Below are positions 18,691-26,780 of a DNA stretch of 36,327 bases, one piece after another (within the stretch, counting starts at the first letter, position 1; each line of letters starts with the position of its first letter). A program made the position numbers and the translations under genes. Source of the stretch: DASXAQ01 sp036406615 (GTDB lineage Bacteria; Actinomycetota; UBA4738); contig DASXAQ010000016.1 of the NCBI GenBank assembly GCA_036406615.1, positions 1 to 36,327 on the forward strand. The letters run 5' to 3'. Below the pieces are notes generated by a model that was given only the letters and a program-made list of their open reading frames with translations, did not search any database and was not told where the DNA came from.

Positions 18691-19559
18691 ACCGGGTGCT
18701 CCGGTTCGTGGCCGGCCGGCGACGTCGTGTCGGGTTCGGCGCGATCCGCAGCGCGATCCGTGGCCCGATCCGCGGGCGGTGCGCCGTCGGCATCCCGCTC
18801 GCCCGTTCGCATCAGCACCCGATCGACGATCCGGGCGAGGAACCGGTCGAGGTTCATGCCCTGGTACCGGACCGCGTCCACCGTCTCGCCGGCGATCGAC
18901 CCCGTGGACTCGCGGATCACCTCGCCGATGTCGACCTCGTCCATCACCTGCTCGGTGATGCGCGGCAGGTCCAGCCGCTCAACGATCGCGCCGAGGTCCA
19001 CCCGCTCGATCAGCGCGTCGACGTCCACGCGACGGACGATGTCGTCGAGGTCCAGCCGGTCGATCACCCTGGCGATGTCCGCCTTCGCAATCACCGCGTC
19101 GACGTCCACGTGGTCCAGGACGCTGTCGACCACGACGCGCAGCGTTCGCTCGACCACTCCGCGGGCGATGCGTTCGTTCTCCTCCCGGGCGTCGCGCGCG
19201 CGGCGCTCGGCAGCCGCGACGAACCGGTTGACGTCCTCCCGGGTCTTCCGGACGAACGAGGGCTCGGCCAGCAGCGAGGCTGCGGGCCCGAGCAGGTTGC
19301 GCCCCGCCGTGGCCACCAGCCGGGCGGTGGCGGCCAGGTCGCCGAGGCGTTCGCTCGACTCAAGGGCCGTCCGGGTTGCCACCACCACCACGCCCCCGGC
19401 CGACACCGCGAGCTTCGTCAACGAGGCGAAGAGGTCACCGGTCTCTTCGGCGAGGTCGTCGGCGTGCTCCGGCGCCTCCGAGACGTCCCACTCCTGCGTG
19501 ACCTCGGGGACGGGCCGAAGCGGCTCCGGCTCCCCCGACACCAGTTCGATCCGCTGCAT
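18687..19559 (-). CDS. Nonapeptide-repeat protein of unknown function
   Basis: The 290-residue protein has an acidic N-terminus, a possible membrane-associated helix (about 48-64), a charged helical region (102-135) and six consecutive nonapeptides at residues 153-206. Examples are LDDIVRRVD, VDALIERVD and LGAIVERLD. A partly related DEVDIGEVIRE follows, and the end is a low-complexity Asp/Ala/Arg tail. The period with hydrophobic positions 1, 4, 5 and 8 suggests a solenoid or amphipathic surface. Such proteins recur beside RDD genes in Actinobacteria as I recall, but no function is known. GGGGGA lies upstream of ATG 19559. It heads the operon with the RDD and ligase genes. Confidence 0.75.
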   Translation of the reverse strand: MQRIELVSGEPEPLRPVPEVTQEWDVSEAPEHADDLAEETGDLFASLTKLAVSAGGVVVVATRTALESSERLGDLAATARLVATAGRNLLGPAASLLAEPSFVRKTREDVNRFVAAAERRARDAREENERIARGVVERTLRVVVDSVLDHVDVDAVIAKADIARVIDRLDLDDIVRRVDVDALIERVDLGAIVERLDLPRITEQVMDEVDIGEVIRESTGSIAGETVDAVRYQGMNLDRFLARIVDRVLMRTGERDADGAPPADRATDRAADRAEPDTTSPAGHEPEHPV

Positions 19560-19736
19560 TCGTTCCCCCGATTCGGCCGTTGCTCCGGCCCGTCATCGCC
19601 GCCGCACAGCCTACGCCGAGGCCGCGGCCGGTGCCTCGGCGGATTCGTTCCCTCGGTGCGACCATACGGGGACCACCGGGAACCGGCGAACTCAACGCCC
19701 TCGCGTGGGGCGTCGATGCTTGGGAGCGTGAACGGG

Positions 19737-21047
19737 ATGCGCAGGGTCGTCGCTCCGCTGCTGACCGTGCTGGTCGGGCTCGCGCTCACCGCCTGCCACG
19801 CCAGCTCCCCGTTGAAGGCGCAGCCGGGTTCCCCCCAGGGACCGCCCACCATGGCCACGTGCCTGCAGCGAGACCGGGCTCGCTGCTACGCGCCCTTCCA
19901 GATGCAGCGCGCGTACGACCTCACGCCGCTGTACGCAAAGCACCTGGACGGCCACGGCCGCACGATCGCGATCGTGGACTCGTTCGGGTCCCCGACGATC
20001 CGAGCCGACCTCGCGCGGTTCGACTCGGACTTCCACCTGCCGGCCCCGCCGCAGTTCCGCATCATCCACCCGGCGGGCGCCCCGCCGCGCTTCGACCCCA
20101 GCAAGGAGCTGATGGTCGGCTGGGCGCTCGAGACGACGCTGGACGTCGAATGGGCGCACGCGTTGGCGCCGGGCGCCAGCATCCTGCTGGTCGAGACCCC
20201 GGTGGCCGAGACGCAGGGCGTGCACGGCTTCCCGCAGATCGTGCGCGCCGAGAACTTCGTCATCGATCACGGGCTGGCCGACGTGATCTCGCAGAGCTTC
20301 GCCGCGACCGAGGAGACGTTCCCGAACCGGACCTCCATCCTCGGGCTGCGCAGTGCCCTTCGCAACGCGCGGGCGCACGGCGTGACCGTCGTGTCGGCGA
20401 CCGGCGACCTGGGGGCGACGAGCTACACGGCGAACATGCGCCACATCTACTCGCGCCGCGTGACGAACTGGCCCGCCACCGATCCGCTGGTGACGGCCGT
20501 CGGCGGCACCGACGTCCACCTGGACGCGCAGGGGAATCGCACCGGCCCCGACACCGTGTGGAACCAACCCAGCCGAGAGCAGCATCCGCCCGGCGCGTCG
20601 AGCGGCGGGCTGTCGTCCGTGTTCGGCCGTCCCTCGTACCAGAACTCGGTTCGGGGCATCGTTGGCGCGGCGCGCGGCATCCCCGACGTCTCGATGAATG
20701 CCGCGGCCGGTGACGGAGTCCTCGTCTACGAGAGCTTCGCCGGTCACCCCGGGTACGTCACCGGGTCCGGCACCAGCGCCGCCGCGCCCGAGTTCGCCGC
20801 GGTCGTGGCCATCGCCGACCAGGCGGCCGGCCGTCGACTCGGCCTGTTGAACGGCGCGCTCTACCGGATCGCTGCTCAGGATGGTCACGGGATCGTCGAC
20901 GTGCGCGATGGCACGAACACGGTGCGCTTCGATCAGGGAGGCCGGACCATCGTCGTCCGCGGCTGGCGCGCAGGGCCCGGCTACGACCTGGCCACCGGGC
21001 TCGGGACCGTCGACGCCGCGGCGCTGGTGACGGCGCTGGCCGCGTAG
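19737..21047 (+). CDS. Sedolisin-like S53 peptidase, probable lipoprotein, no propeptide
   Basis: A signal peptide ending in the lipobox LTAC predicts lipid anchoring outside the cell. The S53 catalytic set is complete: Glu and Asp four apart in LETTLDVEW, the oxyanion Asp in SATGDLG, and the nucleophile Ser in SGTSAAAPE. A DLATGLG segment near the end resembles the calcium site. The catalytic domain begins almost directly after the signal peptide, so the ~180-residue propeptide usual in sedolisins is absent. ATG 19737 is preferred, with GGGAG ten nt upstream; GTG 19728 and ATG 19716 are in frame. The acylase gene starts 12 nt after the stop. Confidence 0.88.
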   Translation: MRRVVAPLLTVLVGLALTACHASSPLKAQPGSPQGPPTMATCLQRDRARCYAPFQMQRAYDLTPLYAKHLDGHGRTIAIVDSFGSPTIRADLARFDSDFHLPAPPQFRIIHPAGAPPRFDPSKELMVGWALETTLDVEWAHALAPGASILLVETPVAETQGVHGFPQIVRAENFVIDHGLADVISQSFAATEETFPNRTSILGLRSALRNARAHGVTVVSATGDLGATSYTANMRHIYSRRVTNWPATDPLVTAVGGTDVHLDAQGNRTGPDTVWNQPSREQHPPGASSGGLSSVFGRPSYQNSVRGIVGAARGIPDVSMNAAAGDGVLVYESFAGHPGYVTGSGTSAAAPEFAAVVAIADQAAGRRLGLLNGALYRIAAQDGHGIVDVRDGTNTVRFDQGGRTIVVRGWRAGPGYDLATGLGTVDAAALVTALAA

Positions 21048-21050
21048 TCT
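21045..21050 (+). promoter_or_regulatory. -10-like box (TAGTCT) before the acylase gene
   Basis: TAGTCT, which includes the stop codon of the S53 gene, ends 9 nt before the GTG at 21060. No Shine-Dalgarno sequence lies between. It could give a leaderless acylase transcript, or the two genes could simply be read through. Confidence 0.35.
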
Positions 21051-21059
21051 CGAAACGTC

Positions 21060-23417
21060 GTGGGGGACTGGGCAGAGCAGCTGCTGGACAAGGCGCGCGC
21101 GGCCATGCCGCCCGTCGAGGGGGACGTGACGGCGCCGGGGCTGCGCGCGCCCGTCGAGGTCGTCCGCGACCGCTGGGGGGTCCCGCACGTCTACGCGCAG
21201 AACGACCACGACCTGTTCTTCGCCCAGGGATTCGTGCAGGCGTCCGAGCGCCTGTTCCAGATGGAGCTGGCGTACCGGCTCGGGTCGGGCCGGCTCTCGG
21301 AGCTGTTCGGCGAGTTCACGGTCTCGCTCGACCGGTTCGTGCGCACCGTGGGATGGAACCGGGCCGCGGCGCGACAGCGGTCCGCGTGGGACGAGCGCTC
21401 GCGCGAGATCCAGGCGGCGTTCCATGCCGGCACCCGGGCGTGGATCGACGCGATGCCGGCACGGCCGGTCGAGTACGAGGTCATCGACCTGCAGCCGTGG
21501 CTCCCCGAATCGCCGGACGCGCCCGAAATCGCCGCGCCGCAAGTCTTCCTGGCGTGGTCCCTGTCGGGCAACTGGGATACGGAGCTGCTCCGCGCGGAAG
21601 TTGCCGACCAACTCGGCTGGGACGCCGTTCTCGATCTGTTCCCCGATCTGCCGAGCGAGCCCGGCCCGGTCCTCGCCGGCCGCGACGCCGGTCCCGGCGG
21701 CCGGCGCACCGCCCTGGACCTGCTCCGCGAGGCGCCGGACCTGCCTCGCGGCCAGGGGTCCAACAACTGGGTCGTCGCCGGTTCGCGAAGCGTCACCGGC
21801 AAGCCGCTGCTGGCCAACGACCCCCACCTGAACGTCGCGATGCCGTCGGTCTGGTTCGAGATCCACCTGACCGCCCCCGGCATCGACGTCTCCGGGGTGG
21901 CGCTGCCGTTCGCGCCCGGCGTGATCATCGGGCACAACGCTCGGATCGCGTGGGGGTTCACCAACGTCGGCGGCGACACGCAGGACCTGTACCTGGAACG
22001 CCTGAGCGACGATGGGACGGCCGCGCGGTATGAGAGCGCGTGGGAGCCGCTGACGACGTACCGGGAAGACATCTCGGTCCGCGGCCGTGGCGAGCCCGAG
22101 GTCGTCGTCGCGCGCGAGACGCGCCATGGCCCGATCCTGGACGCGTACCTGGTCGGCGTGCCGGACCCGACCGTCGTGGAGGGCGGCATCCGCGACACGT
22201 ACGCGCTGCGCTTCGCCGGCCTCGAGCACGGCATCCAGCCGTCGGTTGTCGACGCGCTGAACCGCGCCGCGGACTTCGAGTCGTTTCGCCGCGCCGTGCG
22301 CGACTGGGACTCGCCCGGCCAGAACATGGTGTACGCCGACGTCGACGGCGCGATCGGATACCAGTCAACCGGCCTGCACCCGATCCGCCGGCGTGGCGAC
22401 GGCACCGTCCCGGTCCCGGGGTGGACCTCGGAGTTCGAATGGGACGGCTGGGTCCCGTTCGACGAGCTGCCGTGGTCGCTCGATCCCGAACAGGGGTACC
22501 TGGCGACGGCGAACAACAAACCGCACGACGAGGCGTACCCGTTCCTGCTCGGCCGGGACTTCCTTCCGCCCTTCCGCGCGCGGCGCATCGTGCAGCTGCT
22601 CACCGCGCGCGACACGCACGACATCGACTCGTTCGCGGCCATGCACACGGACACCACGTCGCTCCCCGCCGCGGAGATCGTGCCGCTCCTGCTGGAGACG
22701 GAGCCCGAGACCGAGCGGCAGAAGCGGGCGATGGCGCTGCTGGCCGGCTGGGACCATGACCTGTCGGCGGACTCGGCCGCGGCCGCGATCTACCAGGTCT
22801 GGAGCGGCCGGATCGCCGAGGCGGTACTGAAGCCGCGCCTTGGCGACCGGCTGTTCGAGCACTACTACGCCCGCCGCGAGTGGACGAACGCGTTCCAGTA
22901 TCAGGTCCTGCCCAACCTCCTGCGCTACCCCACCGCGGCGTGGTTCGGCGGCGACGGCGCTGCCGCCAGGGACCTGGTACTCCGCGACGCCCTGGACGCC
23001 GCGCTGGACGAGCTCGCGGAGCGCATGGGCGATGACCCGGCGGGGTGGTCGTGGGGCCGGATCCACCGCGTGAAGTTCGCCTCGCAGCTCGCCTTCGTGC
23101 CCGGACTTGCCGCCGTCTTCACCGGCGGCGAGTGCCCCGTCGGCGGCGACGAACAGACCGTCATGCAGTCGATGTTCGAACCCGGCGGCGGGACGTACGA
23201 TGCGGCCATCGTGCCGTCCTGGCGTCAGATCGTGGACCTGTCGGACTTCGACCGCTCCGTCGGCACGCACACGGTCGGGCAGTCCGGCAACCCGGCCAGC
23301 CCACACTACCGGGACCTGTTCGCGCTGTGGTCGTCCGGCCGCTACCACCCGCTGCCGTTCAGCCGCGCCGCGGTCGAGGAGGCGGCGGAGTCCACGCTGA
23401 CCCTTCGGCCGTCGTGA
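21060..23417 (+). CDS. Penicillin acylase family (Ntn-hydrolase) protein
   Basis: The 785-residue precursor has the S45 family layout. An N-terminal A-chain region opens with RDRWGVPHVYAQ and FFAQGFVQASERLFQME. The autocatalytic cleavage site is at RGQGSNNW, where Ser234 would become the new N-terminal nucleophile. A B-chain follows with LLANDPHL, GHNARIAWGFTN and, near the end, QSGNPASPHYRDLFALW. The family cleaves amide bonds of penicillins, acyl-homoserine lactones or other N-acyl compounds; the substrate cannot be chosen here. No signal peptide is visible, unlike many exported acylases, so it may act inside the cell or use an unseen route. GTG start at 21060. Confidence 0.92.
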   Translation: MGDWAEQLLDKARAAMPPVEGDVTAPGLRAPVEVVRDRWGVPHVYAQNDHDLFFAQGFVQASERLFQMELAYRLGSGRLSELFGEFTVSLDRFVRTVGWNRAAARQRSAWDERSREIQAAFHAGTRAWIDAMPARPVEYEVIDLQPWLPESPDAPEIAAPQVFLAWSLSGNWDTELLRAEVADQLGWDAVLDLFPDLPSEPGPVLAGRDAGPGGRRTALDLLREAPDLPRGQGSNNWVVAGSRSVTGKPLLANDPHLNVAMPSVWFEIHLTAPGIDVSGVALPFAPGVIIGHNARIAWGFTNVGGDTQDLYLERLSDDGTAARYESAWEPLTTYREDISVRGRGEPEVVVARETRHGPILDAYLVGVPDPTVVEGGIRDTYALRFAGLEHGIQPSVVDALNRAADFESFRRAVRDWDSPGQNMVYADVDGAIGYQSTGLHPIRRRGDGTVPVPGWTSEFEWDGWVPFDELPWSLDPEQGYLATANNKPHDEAYPFLLGRDFLPPFRARRIVQLLTARDTHDIDSFAAMHTDTTSLPAAEIVPLLLETEPETERQKRAMALLAGWDHDLSADSAAAAIYQVWSGRIAEAVLKPRLGDRLFEHYYARREWTNAFQYQVLPNLLRYPTAAWFGGDGAAARDLVLRDALDAALDELAERMGDDPAGWSWGRIHRVKFASQLAFVPGLAAVFTGGECPVGGDEQTVMQSMFEPGGGTYDAAIVPSWRQIVDLSDFDRSVGTHTVGQSGNPASPHYRDLFALWSSGRYHPLPFSRAAVEEAAESTLTLRPS

Positions 23418-23452
23418 GGGCGTCCGCCGCGGAGTCGCGGGGCCGGCGCTGC

Positions 23453-23458
23453 TAGCAT
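23453..23458 (+). promoter_or_regulatory. -10 box (TAGCAT) of crgA
   Basis: TAGCAT ends 9 nt before the crgA ATG at 23468 in the 50-nt gap after the acylase gene. The short leader contains only GAGGG as a weak ribosome-binding site, so a very short or leaderless transcript is likely. Confidence 0.45.
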
Positions 23459-23467
23459 GCGAGGGCG

Positions 23468-23707
23468 ATGCCCAGGTCCAAGTCGAAGCGCCGGCGCTAC
23501 ACGCCCCCGCCGAAGAAGAAGCCGAAGCCGAGTCCAAAGTGGTTCGGCGCGCTGATCCTCATCTTCATGCTCGGCGGCGTCGCGATCATCGTCATGAACT
23601 ACCTGTCGCTGATCCCGTTCACGACGATGGACCCGTCGAACTATCTGCTGTTCGCCGGGCTGGGCGCGATCGGCCTGGGGTTCGTCCTGGCGACGCAGTG
23701 GCGCTGA
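23468..23707 (+). CDS. crgA: CrgA cell division inhibitor/organiser
   Basis: The 79-residue protein has the CrgA pattern. A Lys/Arg/Pro-rich cytoplasmic N-terminus (MPRSKSKRRRY, then PPPKKKPKP) is followed by two transmembrane helices, with the short loop carrying PFTTMDPSNY between them, and GLGFVLATQWR at the end. CrgA interacts with FtsZ, FtsQ and penicillin-binding proteins and regulates septation. In many Actinobacteria crgA sits beside the pknB cluster; here it is 10.9 kb downstream. It is convergent with the zinc-ribbon gene, with only 4 nt between stops. Confidence 0.94.
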   Translation: MPRSKSKRRRYTPPPKKKPKPSPKWFGALILIFMLGGVAIIVMNYLSLIPFTTMDPSNYLLFAGLGAIGLGFVLATQWR

Positions 23708-23711
23708 CGCG

Positions 23712-23990
23712 CTAGTTGGCCAGCGGCTGCTGACGCGGCCGGCGCACGACCGACATCGGCTCCCCGCAGTGCCGCGGGACCTGCACCTCGCCGAGCCGCG
23801 TGACCTGGTACTCGGTGCCGCACTCCTCGCAGACGAAGTAGACGTCGAGCGACGCGACGTCCTCCGGCTCGATCTTCTCGACCGGCCGCGAACCCGATAC
23901 GGCGCGCAGCACGGCCAGGCCGACGAACATGATCGAGACGAACAGCAGGACGGCCACGAGCCACAGGAACACCGTCGCAAGCGCGAGCAC
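23712..23990 (-). CDS. Small membrane protein with C-terminal zinc ribbon
   Basis: From GTG 23990 the product is 92 residues: one N-terminal transmembrane helix (about 3-28), a short charged linker and a C-terminal domain with CEECGTEY and HCGEPM. These three cysteines and the histidine probably bind one zinc. The start is preferred over longer frames because it places the membrane helix at the N-terminus and avoids overlapping the divergent gene. The family is not named with confidence; similar short proteins occur in Actinobacteria. It shares a 58-nt divergent spacer with the DUF2238-like gene. Confidence 0.7.
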   Translation of the reverse strand: MLALATVFLWLVAVLLFVSIMFVGLAVLRAVSGSRPVEKIEPEDVASLDVYFVCEECGTEYQVTRLGEVQVPRHCGEPMSVVRRPRQQPLAN

Positions 23991-24048
23991 CCGACCAGCG
24001 TACGGCTTCGACTTGGGTCCGGGGCGGTCCGCGCCGAAACCCACAGAG

Positions 24049-24747
24049 ATGGCCGGCCACACCGACGCACCGGAGGGCACCACCGAGCGACGGGGCCACC
24101 CCAACCTCGGGGCGGCCATTCGCGCCCATCGCGGCGTGGCCGTGTTCGGATCGTCCGCCGTCGCCGCGTTCATCGCGTACGGGCTTGCTGCCGGCCGCCC
24201 CGCGACCATCTCCTACCTGTTCACCATGGGCGTGCTGTTCGTGTCGGTCGCCGCGGTGGACCGGCGCGCCGGCCTGTCCGACGGGCTCCTGTGGGCGCTC
24301 GCCGCGTGGGCCTGCCTGCACATGGCCGGTGGGCTGATCCCGCACGGCCGCGGCGTGCTGTACAACGCCAACCTCCACGTGCCCGCGCTGCACTACGACC
24401 GAGTCGTGCATGCGTTCGGGTTCGGCACGGCGACGCTCGTGTGCTGGGCGGCCCTTCGTTCGGCGATGGCGCCGGGGCGCAGGATGACGCGCGGGCTGGC
24501 CGTCGGCGTGGCGCTGATGGGCATGGGCCTCGGCGCGCTGAACGAGACGATCGAGTTCGTCGACACGCACCTGCACGCCGCCAACGTCGGCGGCTACCAG
24601 AACACGGGGTGGGATCTGACCTTCAACCTGATCGGCTGCGCCGTCGCGGCCGCGTGGATCGTGTGGAGGGACTCGAACCGGAACCACGAGACGGCGAGCA
24701 GCGCCGTAGCCGGCACAGCCGGGCAGCTCAGCCCAGGCGCTCGATGA
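24049..24747 (+). CDS. DUF2238/YjdF-like polytopic membrane protein
   Basis: ATG 24049 gives a 232-residue protein with about six transmembrane helices. The segment HYDRVVHAFGFG and the later GALNETIEFV, with charged residues inside helices, match the DUF2238/YjdF-like family. A histidine pair (THLHAANVGG) and a TGWDLTFNL helix follow. The function is unknown. The 3' end overlaps the convergent thiolase gene by 20 nt (24728-24747), so neither transcript has an independent terminator here. An upstream in-frame ATG at 23929 would run into the neighbouring gene and is rejected. Confidence 0.8.
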   Translation: MAGHTDAPEGTTERRGHPNLGAAIRAHRGVAVFGSSAVAAFIAYGLAAGRPATISYLFTMGVLFVSVAAVDRRAGLSDGLLWALAAWACLHMAGGLIPHGRGVLYNANLHVPALHYDRVVHAFGFGTATLVCWAALRSAMAPGRRMTRGLAVGVALMGMGLGALNETIEFVDTHLHAANVGGYQNTGWDLTFNLIGCAVAAAWIVWRDSNRNHETASSAVAGTAGQLSPGAR

Positions 24748-25939
24748 TCGTGGCGTTCGACGTGCCGCCGCCCTCGCACATCGTCTGCAGCCCGTAACGC
24801 CCGCCGCGGCGCTCGAGCTCGTGCAGCATCGTGGTCATGAGCTTCGCGCCGGTCGCGCCCAGCGGATGGCCGACCGCGATCGCGCCGCCGTTCGGGTTCA
24901 CGTGGTCGTCGAACCAGTCCTGCGGCACGTCCAGCTCCCGCTGCCACGCGAGCACGACGGAGGCGAAGGCCTCGTTGATCTCGACGACGTCCACGTCGCC
25001 GAGCTCGAGGCCCGCGCGCTCCAGCGCGCGACGGGTGGCGGGGATCGGCGCGGTCAGCATCAGGATCGGCGAGTCCCCGGCCAGCGCGAACGAGACGAAC
25101 CGCGCCCTCGGCGTCAGGCCGAGTTCCTCGGCGATCTGCCGACTGGCGATCAGCACGGCCGAGGCTCCGTCGGAGATCTGCGACGAGTTGCCGGCGGTGA
25201 CGGTCCAGTGCAGCTCCCCCGGGAACATCTGCTCCCAGTTCGGCGCCTGGAAGGCAGGAGGAAGGCCCCGCATGCGGTCGCGGTCGGGCTCCATCCGGAT
25301 GCCCTCGTCGACGTCCAGCAGGTGCTCCTGGCCGTCGACGACGACCTTGATCGGCATGATCTCGCGCTGGAACCGGCCCTCGCGCGTTGCGGCCGCGGCC
25401 TTGACGTGCGAGCGGAAGCCGAAGTCGTCGGATTCGTCGCGGGTGATGTTCCACTTCGTGGCGATCAGGTCCGCCGAGATGCCCTGCGGCACGATCCGGC
25501 CCTCGTAGCGGGCCAGCATCTGCGTGCCGAACGGGTTCTGCCCCGCCATCGACGAGCCCATCGGCACCCGGGTCATCGATTCGACCCCCGATGCCACCAC
25601 CAGGTCGTACGCGCCGGCCATCACGCCCTGCGCGGCGAAGTGAATCGACTGCTGCGAGGAGCCGCACTGCCGGTCGATCGTCGTGCCGGGGATCTCTTCG
25701 GGAAAGCCCGCCGCCAGCCACGCGTTGCGCCCGATGTTGAACGTCTGCTCGCCGACCTGCGAGACGCAGCCGGTGATGTTGTCCTCGATGCGCCCGGGAT
25801 CGACGCCGGTTCGCGCCACCAGCTCCTTGAGCACGTCGGCCAGCAGGTCGACGGGATGGACCTCCTTCAGGCTGCCGTGACGCTTGCCGATCGGGGTTCG
25901 CACCGCTCCGACGATCACGGCCTCGCGCACCTCGGGCAT
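24728..25939 (-). CDS. Thiolase (acetyl-CoA acetyltransferase type)
   Basis: The 403-residue enzyme has the three thiolase signatures. These are Cys92 in DRQCGSSQQ, the NEAFA segment with His358 in VGHPLGATG, and Cys388 in MCEGGGTSN, so both catalytic cysteines are present. It performs thiolytic cleavage or Claisen condensation of acyl-CoAs; whether it is degradative (FadA-like) or biosynthetic cannot be told. AAAGGAG lies nine nt upstream of ATG 25939. A 12-bp perfect palindrome at 25957-25968 lies 17 nt before the start, pointing to control by a TetR-type repressor encoded elsewhere. The HxlR gene is upstream on the same strand. Confidence 0.93.
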   Translation of the reverse strand: MPEVREAVIVGAVRTPIGKRHGSLKEVHPVDLLADVLKELVARTGVDPGRIEDNITGCVSQVGEQTFNIGRNAWLAAGFPEEIPGTTIDRQCGSSQQSIHFAAQGVMAGAYDLVVASGVESMTRVPMGSSMAGQNPFGTQMLARYEGRIVPQGISADLIATKWNITRDESDDFGFRSHVKAAAATREGRFQREIMPIKVVVDGQEHLLDVDEGIRMEPDRDRMRGLPPAFQAPNWEQMFPGELHWTVTAGNSSQISDGASAVLIASRQIAEELGLTPRARFVSFALAGDSPILMLTAPIPATRRALERAGLELGDVDVVEINEAFASVVLAWQRELDVPQDWFDDHVNPNGGAIAVGHPLGATGAKLMTTMLHELERRGGRYGLQTMCEGGGTSNATIIERLG

Positions 25940-25951
25940 GGCGTAGCTCCT

Positions 25952-25969
25952 TTACCTACCGCGCGGTAA
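25952..25969 (-). promoter_or_regulatory. Palindromic operator candidate upstream of the thiolase
   Basis: The gap between the HxlR and thiolase genes contains the perfect 12-bp palindrome TACCGCGCGGTA (25957-25968), overlapped by the inverted repeat TTACC-N8-GGTAA (25952-25969). Both lie just upstream of the thiolase ribosome-binding site. Fatty-acid and acyl-CoA genes in Actinobacteria are often controlled by TetR-type repressors that bind such short inverted repeats. Confidence 0.55.
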
Positions 25970-26008
25970 CCAAGTCTGGTCCGAGCGTAGGGCCGGTCCC
26001 GCCCGGCG

Positions 26009-26689
26009 TCAACGTGCCGCGCCGACGGACGGCACGTCCGCGTACGTCGACAGCCCTCCCCACGACTCGAGCGCGCGCACCACGGAGGCCGGTCCCTCGA
26101 CCGTGACGAACCCGCGCCGGCGCGCTTCGCGGAGCGAGATCCGCCCCATGTGCCACTTCACCAGCCACTCGGACGAGGCGGTCACGACCAGGTCCTCGTC
26201 CAGCGCGGGCGGGCGCCGGCACACCTCGGGCTCGGGCCGTTGCACGAGCACCCACAGCCGCTTGCGCGCGTCGTCGGGGATCTCGAACCGGATCAGCACC
26301 GGCCGCTCGGGCAGGCGGTCGCGCTCCATGAGCCGGCACATGGACCACAGCGCGACGCCGGCGTCCAGGTCCGGTGGCGCGAGCTCCAGCCAGCGCGCGC
26401 CCCAGGTGCCGAGCGCGTGCACCACGTCGTGCAGATCCTGTCCCTGCGGCGTGAGGTAATAGAGCGAGCCGCGCCCGTTGGCCGTCGGCCGCGTCTCCAC
26501 GACGCCGGCGCGGCCAAGGGTCCGAAGCCGCTGCGTGAGCAGGGTTCGCGATATCCCGGGCAGCCCCGCGTGGATCTCGCTGAACGAATGGCAGCCGAGC
26601 ATCAGGTTGCGCACGATGAGCGGCGTCCACCGTTCGGCGAAGATCTCCGAGCCGCGGGCGATCGGGCAGTACTGGCCGTACGTCTTCAT
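26009..26689 (-). CDS. HxlR-type transcriptional regulator with extra C-terminal domain
   Basis: Residues 1-95 form an HxlR winged helix. It has a conserved Cys in GQYCPIARG, FAERWTPLIVRNL, the recognition helix ISRTLLTQRLRTL, and a wing with YYLTPQGQ. Residues 100-226 form a second domain that resembles the sterol-carrier (SCP2-like) extension of some actinobacterial HxlR proteins, so it may bind a hydrophobic ligand; this is inference. It is divergent from the FAD-linked oxidase gene across a 91-nt spacer, and such pairs are frequently regulator and target. At 226 residues it is about twice the length of a single-domain HxlR. Confidence 0.87.
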   Translation of the reverse strand: MKTYGQYCPIARGSEIFAERWTPLIVRNLMLGCHSFSEIHAGLPGISRTLLTQRLRTLGRAGVVETRPTANGRGSLYYLTPQGQDLHDVVHALGTWGARWLELAPPDLDAGVALWSMCRLMERDRLPERPVLIRFEIPDDARKRLWVLVQRPEPEVCRRPPALDEDLVVTASSEWLVKWHMGRISLREARRRGFVTVEGPASVVRALESWGGLSTYADVPSVGAAR

Positions 26690-26780
26690 CCGGAGCCAGT
26701 CTCACGCCGGCCCGGGCGACCACGCAAGTCCATTTTCTGTCCTTGTCCGGGCGGCCCGGCCGGGGGAAGCTCGCGGCATC

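Noticed and set aside
18618..19736. N-terminal extension of the S53 peptidase frame
   Set aside because: It lies antisense to the nonapeptide-repeat gene and would bury the signal peptide inside the protein.
24594..25721. A 375-codon minus-strand frame alongside the thiolase
   Set aside because: It is a shifted reading of the thiolase coding strand, with Arg/Gly-rich composition and no motifs.
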